A stretch of DNA of 64,000 bases. Origin: Streptomyces tendae (GTDB taxonomy: Bacteria > Actinomycetota > Actinomycetes > Streptomycetales > Streptomycetaceae). A program made the translations under genes and the position numbers. Where the stretch lies: positions 1-64,000 of the forward strand of contig NZ_BMUY01000021.1 of NCBI RefSeq assembly GCF_014650435.1, read 5' to 3'. Under the pieces are notes generated by a model. It was not told where the DNA came from. It searched no databases and saw only the letters and a list, made by a program, of their open reading frames with translations. Every line of letters starts with the position of its first letter. Positions within the stretch are counted from its first letter, which is position 1. This document shows, piece by piece, positions 19,136 through 27,258 of the stretch.

Positions 19136-19943
19136 GACGGTGCAGGCGCAGGGCTGCGTCCTGGTCGAAGGAGGCTCCCTTCAGTGAGAGCCGGCGTGTG
19201 GTGCGGTAGGCGGTGAACGGTTCGCCCGGGGGCTCGTCCAGGAGGCGGACCATGGGGGTGACCGCCTTGGCCACGGAGGCGGCGAGCAGGGCGAAGGACG
19301 CCTTGGTGAGAGTCCGCAGGGGCGGTGGCAGGTGCTCGGGCATCCCGGTCGCCACGACTCCGGGGTTGTAGCCGACGTAGCGGACGGGCGTCTCGGGGTG
19401 GACGGCGCCGTAGGCGACGCCCAGCAGGTCGTTGGCGCGGAAGGACTGCAGAGTGGCCCTGGTCCCGCTGTACCCCGCCGCCAGCTGCGGATCGTCCCAG
19501 TGGATCCGGCCCAGCGGGATGCCGGGGGTGCCGACGTTCATGATGACGGGCCGCGGGGCGGACTCCAGCGCGTGACGCAGTCCGTGGCCGAGGACGTACC
19601 GGCTCAGATAGGCGAGCGCGAAGCTGTGCTCGAACCCCTCCGCGGTGACGGTACGAGGCCCGAAGAGCCGGTAGCGCTGGGCGCAGAGGACGAGCTTGTC
19701 GACCGAGGGACAGATGCCCTCGATCGTGGTGACGAGTTCGCGGGCGGCCCGGACCGAGGTGAGGTCGCAGCGCAGGAAGACGGCCCGGCCGCCGTCGGAG
19801 AACGCCGCCGCTTCCGTCAGCAGGGCTTCGCCCTTGGCGGGCGTACTGCCCACAGCGATCACCCGCGCCCCCTGGCGCAGATAGTGCAGAGCGAGCCCCT
19901 TGCCGAGCCCGTCGGTACCTCCGGTGATGACCACGGTCTGCAT
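19077..19943 (-). CDS. Short-chain dehydrogenase/reductase family protein
   Basis: 288 residues from the ATG preceded by GAGGAG; a GTG six codons upstream is less well placed. The Rossmann motif TGGTDGLGKG (glycine-rich cofactor loop) and a DLTS acidic motif are clear. The catalytic region is atypical: YSGTR replaces YxxxK and the NAG motif is replaced by LCAQ, so it may act on an unusual substrate or be catalytically divergent. The C-terminal extension of ~80 residues resembles protochlorophyllide-reductase/retinol-dehydrogenase-like SDRs. It is divergent from a TetR gene that probably represses it through the GGATAY palindromes between them. Confidence 0.82.
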   Translation of the reverse strand: MQTVVITGGTDGLGKGLALHYLRQGARVIAVGSTPAKGEALLTEAAAFSDGGRAVFLRCDLTSVRAARELVTTIEGICPSVDKLVLCAQRYRLFGPRTVTAEGFEHSFALAYLSRYVLGHGLRHALESAPRPVIMNVGTPGIPLGRIHWDDPQLAAGYSGTRATLQSFRANDLLGVAYGAVHPETPVRYVGYNPGVVATGMPEHLPPPLRTLTKASFALLAASVAKAVTPMVRLLDEPPGEPFTAYRTTRRLSLKGASFDQDAALRLHRLTARATDPARWPPAAGPAT

Positions 19944-19965
19944 CGCCAGCTCCTCAGCCACATGT

Positions 19966-20026
19966 GGATATCAAATATCCGCTTACCGTCGTCAGGACGT
20001 TAGCACGAAGCGGATACGATGTATCC
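19966..20026. promoter_or_regulatory. Two palindromic TetR operators
   Basis: GGATAT-caa-ATATCC (19966-19980) and GGATAC-gat-GTATCC (20012-20026) share the pattern GGATAY-N3-RTATCC, with centres 46 bases apart. The second overlaps a possible -10 box (TACGAT, 20015-20020) for the TetR gene; the first lies immediately upstream of the SDR start. This fits autoregulation plus repression of the SDR. Confidence 0.75.
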
Positions 20027-20061
20027 GATTGTGTTCGGTCAAGACGGCGGAGAGGGCTTGC

Positions 20062-20712
20062 ATGAGCGGGGACCGAGAGGCCGGGGAAGCCGACGCCGCA
20101 CGAGGGACGACATCGGCCGCGTCAACGGCACGCCCGCTCAGACGCGACGCGGAGCTGAACCGCCGCCGCATCCTTCAGGCGGGGAGGGAGGTCTTCGCCG
20201 CACGCGGGCTGCAGGCCACGCTCAACGACGTCGCGCACCACGCCGGACTCGGAGTCGGCACCGTCTACCGGAAGTTCCCCGACAAGCAGGCGCTGGCCGA
20301 GGCCGTCTTCGGTGAGGAGCTCGAAGAGATCGCGGCGATGGCCGGGGAGGCCCGGGACACGAACGACGCCTTCGGCGCCTTGGCCGACTTCCTGGAGAAG
20401 GCGCTGGCACGGGCGGCACACAACCGCGGGCTGCGTGAACTGATGCGCCAGGGCACCGTGGAGGGGGCCGGTCTCACCAGAGCACGGCAGGCGATCACCG
20501 CGCACTGCGAGCACCTCCTGGCCCGGGCCCGCACCGAGGGCGTGCTGCGCGACGGGGTCACCGAGGCCGACCTCGCGCCGATCGCGGCGATGATGGACGC
20601 GGTGATGGCGCTGCCCGCGGAGCAGCCGTCCCAGCCGTGGCGCCGCTATCTGGTGATCGTCCTCGACGGACTCCGCGCCCAGCCGGGCCAGGCAGAGCTG
20701 CCCGGCCTCTGA
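20062..20712 (+). CDS. TetR-family repressor
   Basis: 216 residues. The chosen ATG follows GAGAGGG; a longer frame reaches upstream into the operator. After a ~30-residue flexible N-terminus comes the TetR HTH: RILQAGREVFAARGLQATLNDVAHHAGLGVGTVYRKFPDKQAL. The C-terminal ligand domain is ~150 residues of helices with no recognisable ligand motif. It is divergent from the SDR gene and two matching palindromes lie between them. Confidence 0.88.
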   Translation: MSGDREAGEADAARGTTSAASTARPLRRDAELNRRRILQAGREVFAARGLQATLNDVAHHAGLGVGTVYRKFPDKQALAEAVFGEELEEIAAMAGEARDTNDAFGALADFLEKALARAAHNRGLRELMRQGTVEGAGLTRARQAITAHCEHLLARARTEGVLRDGVTEADLAPIAAMMDAVMALPAEQPSQPWRRYLVIVLDGLRAQPGQAELPGL

Positions 20713-20802
20713 CCGGAGCGGCGGGCGCCGACCGAACCGGACCGGAGCGATCGGGCGCGGCAGGGACACCCGCTGCCACGGTGGATGCCGAAGGGAGGCC
20801 GC

Positions 20803-21672
20803 ATGATCTCGGCACTGAACCACCTGGTCGACCTGGTCGAGGATCACCTCGGCGAGGAACCGGACGTCCCCGCGCTGGCCGCGAGGCTCGGCACGACCGA
20901 GTACCACCTGCGCCGGATGTTCTCGTCGCTGGCGGGCATGCCGCTGTCGGAGTACGTCCGCCGGCGCCGTATGACCGTCGCCGCCGCCGACGTCGTACGC
21001 GGCGGGGACGACCTGCTGGGCATCGCCGTGCGGTACGGCTACGGCTCCACGGAGGCGTTCGGACGCGCGTTCCGGACGGTCCACGGCGCCGCCCCGCGCG
21101 ACGTACGCCGCGACGGCGGCCCCCTTCGGACACAGCCGCAGCTCAGGTTCCGCCTGACCGTCGAAGGGAGCACCCCCATGGACACCCGTTTCACCGACCG
21201 CCCCGCGTTCCGCCTGATCGGCCACGCGACCCGCGTCCCGCTCATCCACGAGGGCGTCAATCCGCACATCCAGCAGCACATCGCCGCGCTGCCGCAGGAG
21301 GAGCACGCCCGTCTGAAGTCCCTCGGCGACACCGACCCGGCGGGCCTGCTCCAGGTCAGCGACGACCTGGCCCAGGACAGTCCGGAGGGCACCGAACTGA
21401 CCTACCTCCACGGCGTGGCCGTCACCGCCGGCACCCCGGCCCCCGACGACCTCGACGCCATCGAGGTCCCCGCGGGCACGTGGGCGGTCTTCCGCAGCTC
21501 GGGCCCCTACCCGGACGCCCTCCAGACCACCTGGGCGGCCACCGCGTCCGAGTGGTTCCCCTCCAACCCGTGGCGCCTGCGCCCCGGCCCGTCGATCGTC
21601 GCCGTCCTGGACCGCGCGGACGACTTCACGACGGCGACGACGGAACTGTGGCTCCCGGTGGAACCGGCCTGA
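20803..21672 (+). CDS. AraC-family regulator with GyrI-like effector domain
   Basis: 289 residues; AAGGGAGG precedes the ATG. Two HTH motifs lie in the first ~105 residues (DVPALAARLGTTEYHLRRMFSSLAGMPLSEYVRRRRM and IAVRYGYGSTEAFGRAFRTVHG), which is the N-terminal HTH arrangement of the SoxS/Rob-like class. Residues ~130-289 form a GyrI-like small-molecule-binding domain (FRLIGHATRVPL, IEVPAGTWAVFRSSGPYPDALQ, ELWLPVEPA). Such fusions act as drug- or toxin-sensing activators. No obvious transporter target sits next to it. Confidence 0.87.
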   Translation: MISALNHLVDLVEDHLGEEPDVPALAARLGTTEYHLRRMFSSLAGMPLSEYVRRRRMTVAAADVVRGGDDLLGIAVRYGYGSTEAFGRAFRTVHGAAPRDVRRDGGPLRTQPQLRFRLTVEGSTPMDTRFTDRPAFRLIGHATRVPLIHEGVNPHIQQHIAALPQEEHARLKSLGDTDPAGLLQVSDDLAQDSPEGTELTYLHGVAVTAGTPAPDDLDAIEVPAGTWAVFRSSGPYPDALQTTWAATASEWFPSNPWRLRPGPSIVAVLDRADDFTTATTELWLPVEPA

Positions 21673-21754
21673 CGAGCCGACGGCTCACAGGGCCCGACAC
21701 GCGCCCTGAGGCCGGGCGGAGGCGAAGGGCTTGCCACTGCTAGCTTCCGGAACC

Positions 21755-22153
21755 ATGACGGACGGCGTGTACGTGGGCAACGCGGGCAAGGACGCGGCAC
21801 TGGACCGGGGGTGGCTGCTGGGACACTTCAAGGATCCCTCCGACCCCCGGTACAGCGAGGCGCTGGAGATCAAGTGGGGCGTCCACCCGAAGGGCGACGA
21901 GCGCGCCCACTGGGTCACCGGCGAGGAACGGACCGCTTTGCAGGTCCTCGTCAGCGGACGCTTCCGGGTGGACTTCCCCGGCCGCAGCGTCGTCCTGGCC
22001 GAGCAGGGCGACTACGTCGTGTGGGGCAGGGGCGTCGACCACTCCTGGTACGCGGAGGAGGAGTCCGTGGTGCTGACGGTGCGGTGGCCGTCCGTGCCCG
22101 GGTACGCGGTCGTCGAGCGGGACGACTCCGGCGCGCGGGACGCCGGGCACTGA
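21755..22153 (+). CDS. Small cupin-fold protein
   Basis: 132 residues from MTDGVYVGNAGKD. There is no ribosome site; TAGCTT at 21741-21746 lies eight bases upstream, suggesting a leaderless mRNA. Beta-strands with cupin-like motifs (GEERTALQVLVSGRFRVDF, EQGDYVVWGRGVDHSWYAEEESVVLTVRWPS) include His residues that could bind metal, though the full cupin His set is not clear. Related Streptomyces proteins are sometimes labelled signal peptidase I, but there is no Ser/Lys dyad or membrane segment here. Confidence 0.7.
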   Translation: MTDGVYVGNAGKDAALDRGWLLGHFKDPSDPRYSEALEIKWGVHPKGDERAHWVTGEERTALQVLVSGRFRVDFPGRSVVLAEQGDYVVWGRGVDHSWYAEEESVVLTVRWPSVPGYAVVERDDSGARDAGH

Positions 22154-22210
22154 AGCAACGGGGTAGCCCTCACGCCGGAGCAAGCCCGCGCCGTCCTCCC
22201 GGCGGGAGGC

Positions 22211-22945
22211 TCAGCGGTCGGTCAGGGTGCGGTCGAGCAGGGACAGCAGGCAGTCCCAGTGCAGTCGCGATGCGGCGGAGTCGAAGGAATCGGTGTCGGA
22301 CATCGTGAAGCCGTGGACGGTGCCGGGATAGATCTCGGAGGTGTAGCCGACACCGGCGGCATCCAGGGCCCGGTTGATCCCACCGAGAGCCTCAGGCGTC
22401 AAGTCGCCCTCCGCATGCCCGAAGTGAACCTCGGCGGCGAGCTTGGCGAGGCTGTCGGGCCCGTCGGCTCCCACCGGGGCGTGGAATGCGGCGAGGGCGG
22501 CCACCCGGTCCGGGTGGGCCACGGCGGTGCGCGTCGCCAGGAGGCCGCCGATGCAGTAGCCGGTCACCGCGACCGGTCCGGAGCCGACCTCGGGCTGAGC
22601 GGTGAGGAACGTGAGAAAGGCGTCGGCGTCCCTCAGAGTGCGTTCCGCGGTGTGCGCCTCGATCAGGGGCATCAGCTCCGCGAAGACCGCGGGTCGCTCC
22701 TCTTCCCCGATGTGCTCGGGAAGCTCGATCACCGGTGCCGGACCGTGCCGGTAGAAGAAGTTGGGGACGAGTACGCAGTACCCGTGCCCGGCCAGTTCGC
22801 CGGCCATCTCCCGCAGCACGGGCCGGATCCCGAAGCCGTCCGCGTACATCAACACCCCCGGGTGCGGCCCGCCACCCCCGGGGAAGGCGGCGAACGCGTC
22901 GGCCTGTCCGTCCGCGGTGGGGATCTGCAGCATCTTGGTGGGCAT
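22211..22945 (-). CDS. Dienelactone hydrolase family enzyme
   Basis: 244 residues; GGAGAG precedes the ATG. The protein begins MPTKMLQIPTADGQADAF, typical of the family. The nucleophile elbow is GYCIGG with a Cys nucleophile, Asp lies in GHAEGDLTPE and His in GTVHGFTM, giving the Cys-Asp-His triad of DLH. Cytosolic hydrolase of lactone or ester substrates; the real substrate is unknown. No aromatic degradation genes are nearby. It lies convergent with the cupin gene. Confidence 0.87.
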   Translation of the reverse strand: MPTKMLQIPTADGQADAFAAFPGGGGPHPGVLMYADGFGIRPVLREMAGELAGHGYCVLVPNFFYRHGPAPVIELPEHIGEEERPAVFAELMPLIEAHTAERTLRDADAFLTFLTAQPEVGSGPVAVTGYCIGGLLATRTAVAHPDRVAALAAFHAPVGADGPDSLAKLAAEVHFGHAEGDLTPEALGGINRALDAAGVGYTSEIYPGTVHGFTMSDTDSFDSAASRLHWDCLLSLLDRTLTDR

Positions 22946-23168
22946 GGACTCTCCTGTCGTGGTTGATGTGTCAAGCCTGTGATCAACCCGACGGGAGGCG
23001 GAGCCCGCGCGGCGCTCAGCGGAGCACCGGGTCACCAATCCGTGAGTGGCGCGAAGCCGTCCCGGTAGTCATGACTGCACAACGTAGCCCATCGAACGCT
23101 GTGGCGCCGGGCCCGGGGCCAGGGCCGGGGGCCGAGACGGGGGCGACGCCGGGGCTGGGGCCGGGGCC

Positions 23169-23360
23169 TCACTCCGGGGGATAGATGTCCCCGCCCCGCT
23201 CCATGCTTTCCTCTTCACTCTGGCTCTGCAGCCTTCGCGCCTTCTCCTGCAGCCTCTTGCGCTCGTCAGGGTCACTGGCCCGTTCCGAGGCGGCTTTCAG
23301 TTCCTGGGCCTTGTCGCGCATCTGCTGGAGTCGGGCGCGAGTTTCTCCACCGGCACTCAT
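23169..23360 (-). CDS. Small charged helical protein (DUF6381-like)
   Basis: 63 residues starting MSAGGETRARLQQM, preceded by GAGGACGG. Almost the whole chain is a Lys/Arg/Glu/Gln-rich helix (AQELKAASERASDP, RKRLQEKARRLQSQSEEES) likely to form a coiled coil, with a short tail. It resembles the small Streptomyces family I know as DUF6381. It lies 90 bases downstream of the hydrolase gene on the same strand and may be co-transcribed. Function unknown. Confidence 0.72.
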   Translation of the reverse strand: MSAGGETRARLQQMRDKAQELKAASERASDPDERKRLQEKARRLQSQSEEESMERGGDIYPPE

Positions 23361-23450
23361 GAGATCCGTCCTCGCATCGTGAGTGTGCAGTCGCGTATAC
23401 CAGCGAATCACGCTCGGCCACCTTCTGCATCCCCTCCGAGCGGCTGTCAC

Positions 23451-25061
23451 TCAACGGTTCGCGGGGACGAGGGGGCGGGTGGTGGCGGGCGTGTCCGTCT
23501 CGCACACGGTGCCGTCGGCAGGGTGGGTGCCGTGGATGAGAGCGGCGTCAACTGCGCTGTCGACACACGAGTTGGTGCCGTAGGAGCCGTGCCCGACTCC
23601 TTCACGCGTGAGCAGGACCGCGGAATCCAGGGTTCGGGTCATGTTCTCGGCCCAGTGATGCGGGGTGACGGGGTCCAGCCGGCCCGCGACCACCAGTGAC
23701 GGCGGCGTGCCGGCGCCTGTGAGCGGCTTGGTGACGCGGTCCTTGTTCGGCGCGGGCCACCGGGCACAGTTCAGGGCGGAGTAGGCCGCCCGGGTTCCGA
23801 TCCGCTTGGCCTCGGTGACGGCCTTGGCGGCCGCGGCCTTGTGCGCGGCGGTGCCGGTCGGTGTCTGCCAGTCGGCGCAGCGGACCGCGGTGTGGGCTTC
23901 GAACATCGCGGTGGGGACCGGGAAGGGGGACACCGTGACACTGCTCCACAGGGTGTACAGGGGTGCGCCGTTGCCGTCCTGTGCGGCCAGCAGCGCCGAT
24001 GTCAGCAGCGGCCAGGTGTTCTGGTCGCCGGCCAGAGCCCGGGTGGCCTCGAGGGCCATGGCGCCGTCGAGTTCGCCGCCCGGAGCGGCCCCCTTCGCGG
24101 GTGCGATCTTCAGCGGCTTCGCTTCCAGCGTGTCAATCAGTGCGTCGAACGCCGCCTGCGGGTCTCCCGCTCCGAACGGGCACACCGCGCTCCCTTCGGT
24201 GCGGCAGGTCTCGAACCAGGCGTTGAGCGTCCGTTCGCTTGCCACGGCGACGTCGTTGAGGAAGCTGAGGGAGTTGCCGAACCACAGGTTGGTGTCGACG
24301 GGCGCGTCGAGCACCATCTGGCGGACGCGGTGAGGGAACAGGGTGGCGTACATCGGGCCGACCACGGTGCCGTAGGACAAGCCGTAGTACGTGATCTTGT
24401 CCTCGCCGAGCGCGGAGCGGACCTGGTCGATGTCGCGGGCCACGTTGTCGGTGGACAGGCTGGCCAGGAACTCCTTGCTCTGGTGCTCGACGCAGCCGTC
24501 GGTGAACGCGGCGGCATCGGCCAGCAGCCGCGGCAGGGGCTTGCCCCCGGGGACGGCCGGGTCGAAGGAAGTGCCGAAGTCGGCTCGCTGTTCGTCGGTC
24601 AGGCAGCGAACGGCCTGCGATCCGCCGACGCCGCGCGGGTCCATCGCGATGACGTCGAATCTGGCGAGTACCGCGGGCGAGAAGGCGCCAGGAGTGCCGG
24701 CCGTCTTGGGCAGGTTGCGCAGTGTTTCGGTGGCGGGGACGCCGGGGCCGCCCGGGTTGAAGAACAGGCTGCCGATGCGGTGCTCGGGATCGGTGGCTCG
24801 GTGCCGCATGACCGCGAGCGGGATCTGCGCGCCGTCGGGCTCGGTGTATTCCTGCGGCACCTTGATCGTGGCGCATTCGAGGTTCTTCCCGCACGTGCTC
24901 CAGGTGGGCGGGCCCGGGGACGGGGCGGAGGCCGACGGGGCCCCCGCGGACGACGTGCCGCGCGGCCCCGAGGCGCCGGACGAACACCCGGTCAGGACCA
25001 TGAGGGCGGCGGCGACCACCGCTCCGTACCGGGCGGCGGGCCTTGGTCTCGACCGGACCAT
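23451..25061 (-). CDS. Secreted alpha/beta-hydrolase lipoprotein (TAP-like peptidase)
   Basis: 536 residues; GGGAGA precedes the ATG. Signal peptide with lipobox LTGC, then a Ser/Pro/Gly-rich linker. Catalytic motifs: FFNPGGPG oxyanion loop, nucleophile elbow GLSYG, DPRGVGGSQAV, acid Asp in GRLDPVTP and His in GVGHGSYG near the C-terminus. Same family as the protein encoded at 1225-2859 (tripeptidyl aminopeptidase, SlpD/SlpE-like), which would act on exported proteins or peptides at the cell surface. Substrate not determined. Confidence 0.87.
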   Translation of the reverse strand: MVRSRPRPAARYGAVVAAALMVLTGCSSGASGPRGTSSAGAPSASAPSPGPPTWSTCGKNLECATIKVPQEYTEPDGAQIPLAVMRHRATDPEHRIGSLFFNPGGPGVPATETLRNLPKTAGTPGAFSPAVLARFDVIAMDPRGVGGSQAVRCLTDEQRADFGTSFDPAVPGGKPLPRLLADAAAFTDGCVEHQSKEFLASLSTDNVARDIDQVRSALGEDKITYYGLSYGTVVGPMYATLFPHRVRQMVLDAPVDTNLWFGNSLSFLNDVAVASERTLNAWFETCRTEGSAVCPFGAGDPQAAFDALIDTLEAKPLKIAPAKGAAPGGELDGAMALEATRALAGDQNTWPLLTSALLAAQDGNGAPLYTLWSSVTVSPFPVPTAMFEAHTAVRCADWQTPTGTAAHKAAAAKAVTEAKRIGTRAAYSALNCARWPAPNKDRVTKPLTGAGTPPSLVVAGRLDPVTPHHWAENMTRTLDSAVLLTREGVGHGSYGTNSCVDSAVDAALIHGTHPADGTVCETDTPATTRPLVPANR

Positions 25062-25101
25062 GCTGATCTCCCTTTCACCGTATGCGTGTTCAGTGACCGG
25101 C

Positions 25102-25749
25102 TCAGTGACCGGCCATGTCGAGCAGCGAGGAGTACCGCAGGCGGAGCGCGCGCTCCATGCTCGCCAGAACGGCCATGACCCCCAGGGCGAGGTTCAGCCA
25201 GACCGGCAGGTGTACCGGCGATTCGAACGTGCCGACCCGCTGCGCGACAGGAGGAATCCGAGAGACGGGTTCGGCGAGCTGCAGCAGGTTCAGGCCGACG
25301 CCGATCACCAGCAGCAACACCGATCCGACGCCGATCGCCCGGCTCAGTCCCGGACGGCGGGCGGCGAGGCGCGCCCGCCGTCCCTCCGCCGACGCCGGGT
25401 CGGGCGTGAGCTGACGCGACTGTCCGCCCAAGGGGCGGTAGTGGCAGCGCCTGATGCCGTAGTTGCTCATCGCCACCTCGATGACGCCTCCCTCGACAGG
25501 GAAGGCCGCGGGCAGCTTCGACTCGGCCACGTGCCTGCCGTCCAGGAACAGATGCGCCCGGATCCTGCCGCTGTCCAACCGCGCCCAGTGCCGTACGTCG
25601 ACGGCGTGCACACGGGCGTGCCCACCGGCGCCGGGAAGCCGCAGCCAGAACAGGGAGCGCAGGGGGAGCTGCCACCAGCGGAACCGTTGCAGTGCCCTGC
25701 CGTCTCCCGGCTTGAGGCGCTTCGATGCCGCCCACTGTTTCCAGGTCAC
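25102..25749 (-). CDS. Membrane protein of unknown function, TetR-controlled candidate
   Basis: 215 residues from a GTG preceded by GGAGGGACGG. The first ~110 residues are soluble and beta-rich (VDVRHWARLDSGRIRAHLFLDGRHVAES, GGVIEVAMSNYG), followed by two hydrophobic segments (IGVGSVLLLVIGVGLNLLQL and LPVWLNLALGVMAVLA). I do not recognise the family. It is divergent from the TetR gene at 25878 across a long palindromic operator, and only 40 bases upstream of the peptidase gene, so both could be under that repressor. Confidence 0.75.
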   Translation of the reverse strand: MTWKQWAASKRLKPGDGRALQRFRWWQLPLRSLFWLRLPGAGGHARVHAVDVRHWARLDSGRIRAHLFLDGRHVAESKLPAAFPVEGGVIEVAMSNYGIRRCHYRPLGGQSRQLTPDPASAEGRRARLAARRPGLSRAIGVGSVLLLVIGVGLNLLQLAEPVSRIPPVAQRVGTFESPVHLPVWLNLALGVMAVLASMERALRLRYSSLLDMAGH

Positions 25750-25783
25750 GCTCCGTCCCTCCTGCTCACATCGCCCGCGAGCC

Positions 25784-25845
25784 ACTAGTACAGCGTGTTA
25801 GAGAAACGCTAGCACACTGTACTAGTACGGCGTACTAGTACAGTG
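25784..25845. promoter_or_regulatory. Extended palindromic operator of the TetR at 25878
   Basis: A perfect 14-bp inverted repeat, CACTGTACTAGTAC / GTACTAGTACAGTG, spans 25815-25845 with a 3-base centre. The half-site ACTAGTACAG recurs at 25784-25793 next to the membrane gene. TACTAGTA cores suggest cooperative TetR binding that controls both divergent genes. Confidence 0.8.
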
Positions 25846-25877
25846 AGAGGGTTGGAAGAAGCGAGAGAGAGTGGGGC

Positions 25878-26489
25878 ATGGAAACACGCGAGAAGATCCT
25901 CCAGGCCGCCGCGGAGATGATCGCCGAGGACATGACGGCGAAGCTGAGCGTGCGCGCGGTCGCCGCGCGTGCGGGAGTGAGCACCGGCTCGCTGAGGTTC
26001 CACTTCCCCACCCAGCGCGCCCTGCAGGACAGCCTGCTCGCGCGGATCTACGAACACCTCCTGCCCGACGACCCGATCCGGGACCGGACACTGCCGCCCC
26101 GCGAACGGCTGCTGAACTGCCTGCGGCAGGTCCTCGCACCGCTCGGCACCAACGAGGACGCGCGAACCGCATGGGGCACGGCCTATCGGACCTTCATCGA
26201 ACCCGAGCAGACCGAAGAGGTACGCGCCGCGTACCTCGCCCATGAGCGGGAGGCGGAGCGCCGGGTCGAGCACTGGCTGACCGTGCTCGCCGAGGAGGGT
26301 GCACTGCCTCCCGGCGACCACACCCGCAACGTCAGGTTCCTCCTCACCGTCCTCAACGGGCTCTCGGTCGAACGCGCCCTGCCCACCCGCGAATCCGTCC
26401 TCATCGCCGAGACCGAGACCCTCAACGCGGCCGTCGACCATGTCCTGTCCACCGGCCCCGCATCACCCGCCGGGCCGATTCGGCGGTGA
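25878..26489 (+). CDS. TetR-family repressor
   Basis: 203 residues starting METREKILQAAAEMIAEDM. HTH: LSVRAVAARAGVSTGSLRFHFPTQRALQDSLL. The ligand domain resembles the TetR_C group with mostly helical sequence and the motif AYLAHEREAERRVEHWL. Divergent from the membrane protein/peptidase pair with a 31-bp palindrome in between. Ligand unknown. Confidence 0.9.
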   Translation: METREKILQAAAEMIAEDMTAKLSVRAVAARAGVSTGSLRFHFPTQRALQDSLLARIYEHLLPDDPIRDRTLPPRERLLNCLRQVLAPLGTNEDARTAWGTAYRTFIEPEQTEEVRAAYLAHEREAERRVEHWLTVLAEEGALPPGDHTRNVRFLLTVLNGLSVERALPTRESVLIAETETLNAAVDHVLSTGPASPAGPIRR

Positions 26490-26556
26490 ACCGAACCGGC
26501 CACCCCTCGACTCCGACTTTCTTGAGCGGTCGATCCAGATAGGTTACGGTGGGGCC

Positions 26557-27135
26557 ATGGCAAGGACCCGGGAGTTCGACACGGAGGCGGCGGTGAGCCG
26601 CGCGATGGAGCTGTTCTGGACGCGCGGCTACGAGGCCACCTCGGTGCGCGACCTGACCGGGCACCTGGGGATCGGACAGGGGTCCCTGTACGCCGCGTTC
26701 GGCGACAAGGACGGCCTCTACCGGGCGGCGCTGGAGCACTACCGCACCACCCTCGCGGCGGCCGCCCTGCGTAGCCTGGAGGAGAGGGCGGACGCCCGGT
26801 CGGCGATCCGCACGATGCTGGTCGAGCGGATCCGGATCGCCGTGAAGGACGACGGCCGGGGCTGCCTGGCGGTCAACGCCGTCTGTGAGCGCCTGCCGGA
26901 GGACGCGGCGACCCGGCGCACCGTGCGCGACATGCAGGACGCCAGCCGCGACGCGCTCGCCGAAGTGCTCCGGGTCGCGGCGGAGCGCGGCGAGATCGCG
27001 AAGCGGCACGACCCGCACACCCTCGCCGCCTTCCTCGTCACCTTCCTCAACGGACTGCTGGTATCCGCGAAGATCACGCCGGACGTCCGCACCCTCGAAC
27101 CCCTCGTGGAGGTCGCGCTGGCCGCCCTCGACTGA
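26557..27135 (+). CDS. TetR-family repressor (second of the pair)
   Basis: 192 residues starting MARTREFDTEAAVSRAMELFW, the hallmark of the AcrR/YxaF-like TetR subgroup; HTH TSVRDLTGHLGIGQGSLYAAFGDKDGLY. The conserved Cys in GRGCLAVNAV occurs in members that sense electrophiles or quinones. It is followed 123 bases later by an unknown protein gene and an epoxide-hydrolase-like gene on the same strand. Both this gene and the next are preceded by CGATCCAG (26531-26538 and 27164-27171), suggesting one shared site. Confidence 0.88.
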   Translation: MARTREFDTEAAVSRAMELFWTRGYEATSVRDLTGHLGIGQGSLYAAFGDKDGLYRAALEHYRTTLAAAALRSLEERADARSAIRTMLVERIRIAVKDDGRGCLAVNAVCERLPEDAATRRTVRDMQDASRDALAEVLRVAAERGEIAKRHDPHTLAAFLVTFLNGLLVSAKITPDVRTLEPLVEVALAALD

Positions 27136-27152
27136 CTTTTTCATGGCCGAAA

Positions 27153-27177
27153 TCTGTAACAGACGATCCAGTAAAGT
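27153..27177 (+). promoter_or_regulatory. Putative operator/promoter for the 27259 gene
   Basis: An 11-bp palindrome TCTGTAACAGA (27153-27163) is followed directly by CGATCCAG (27164-27171) and a possible -10 box TAAAGT (27172-27177). CGATCCAG is repeated before the TetR gene upstream. Confidence 0.45.
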
Positions 27178-27258
27178 CGCCGCTGCCCGCCCAGACACGG
27201 GATCCGGCGACCCCGCCCCGCTTGCACCCTGATCCGATCCAAGACTTCGGAGGCCCCC

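Noticed and set aside
21731..22153. Signal peptidase I annotation for the small cupin protein
   Set aside because: No membrane segment or Ser/Lys catalytic dyad; the sequence pattern is cupin-like.
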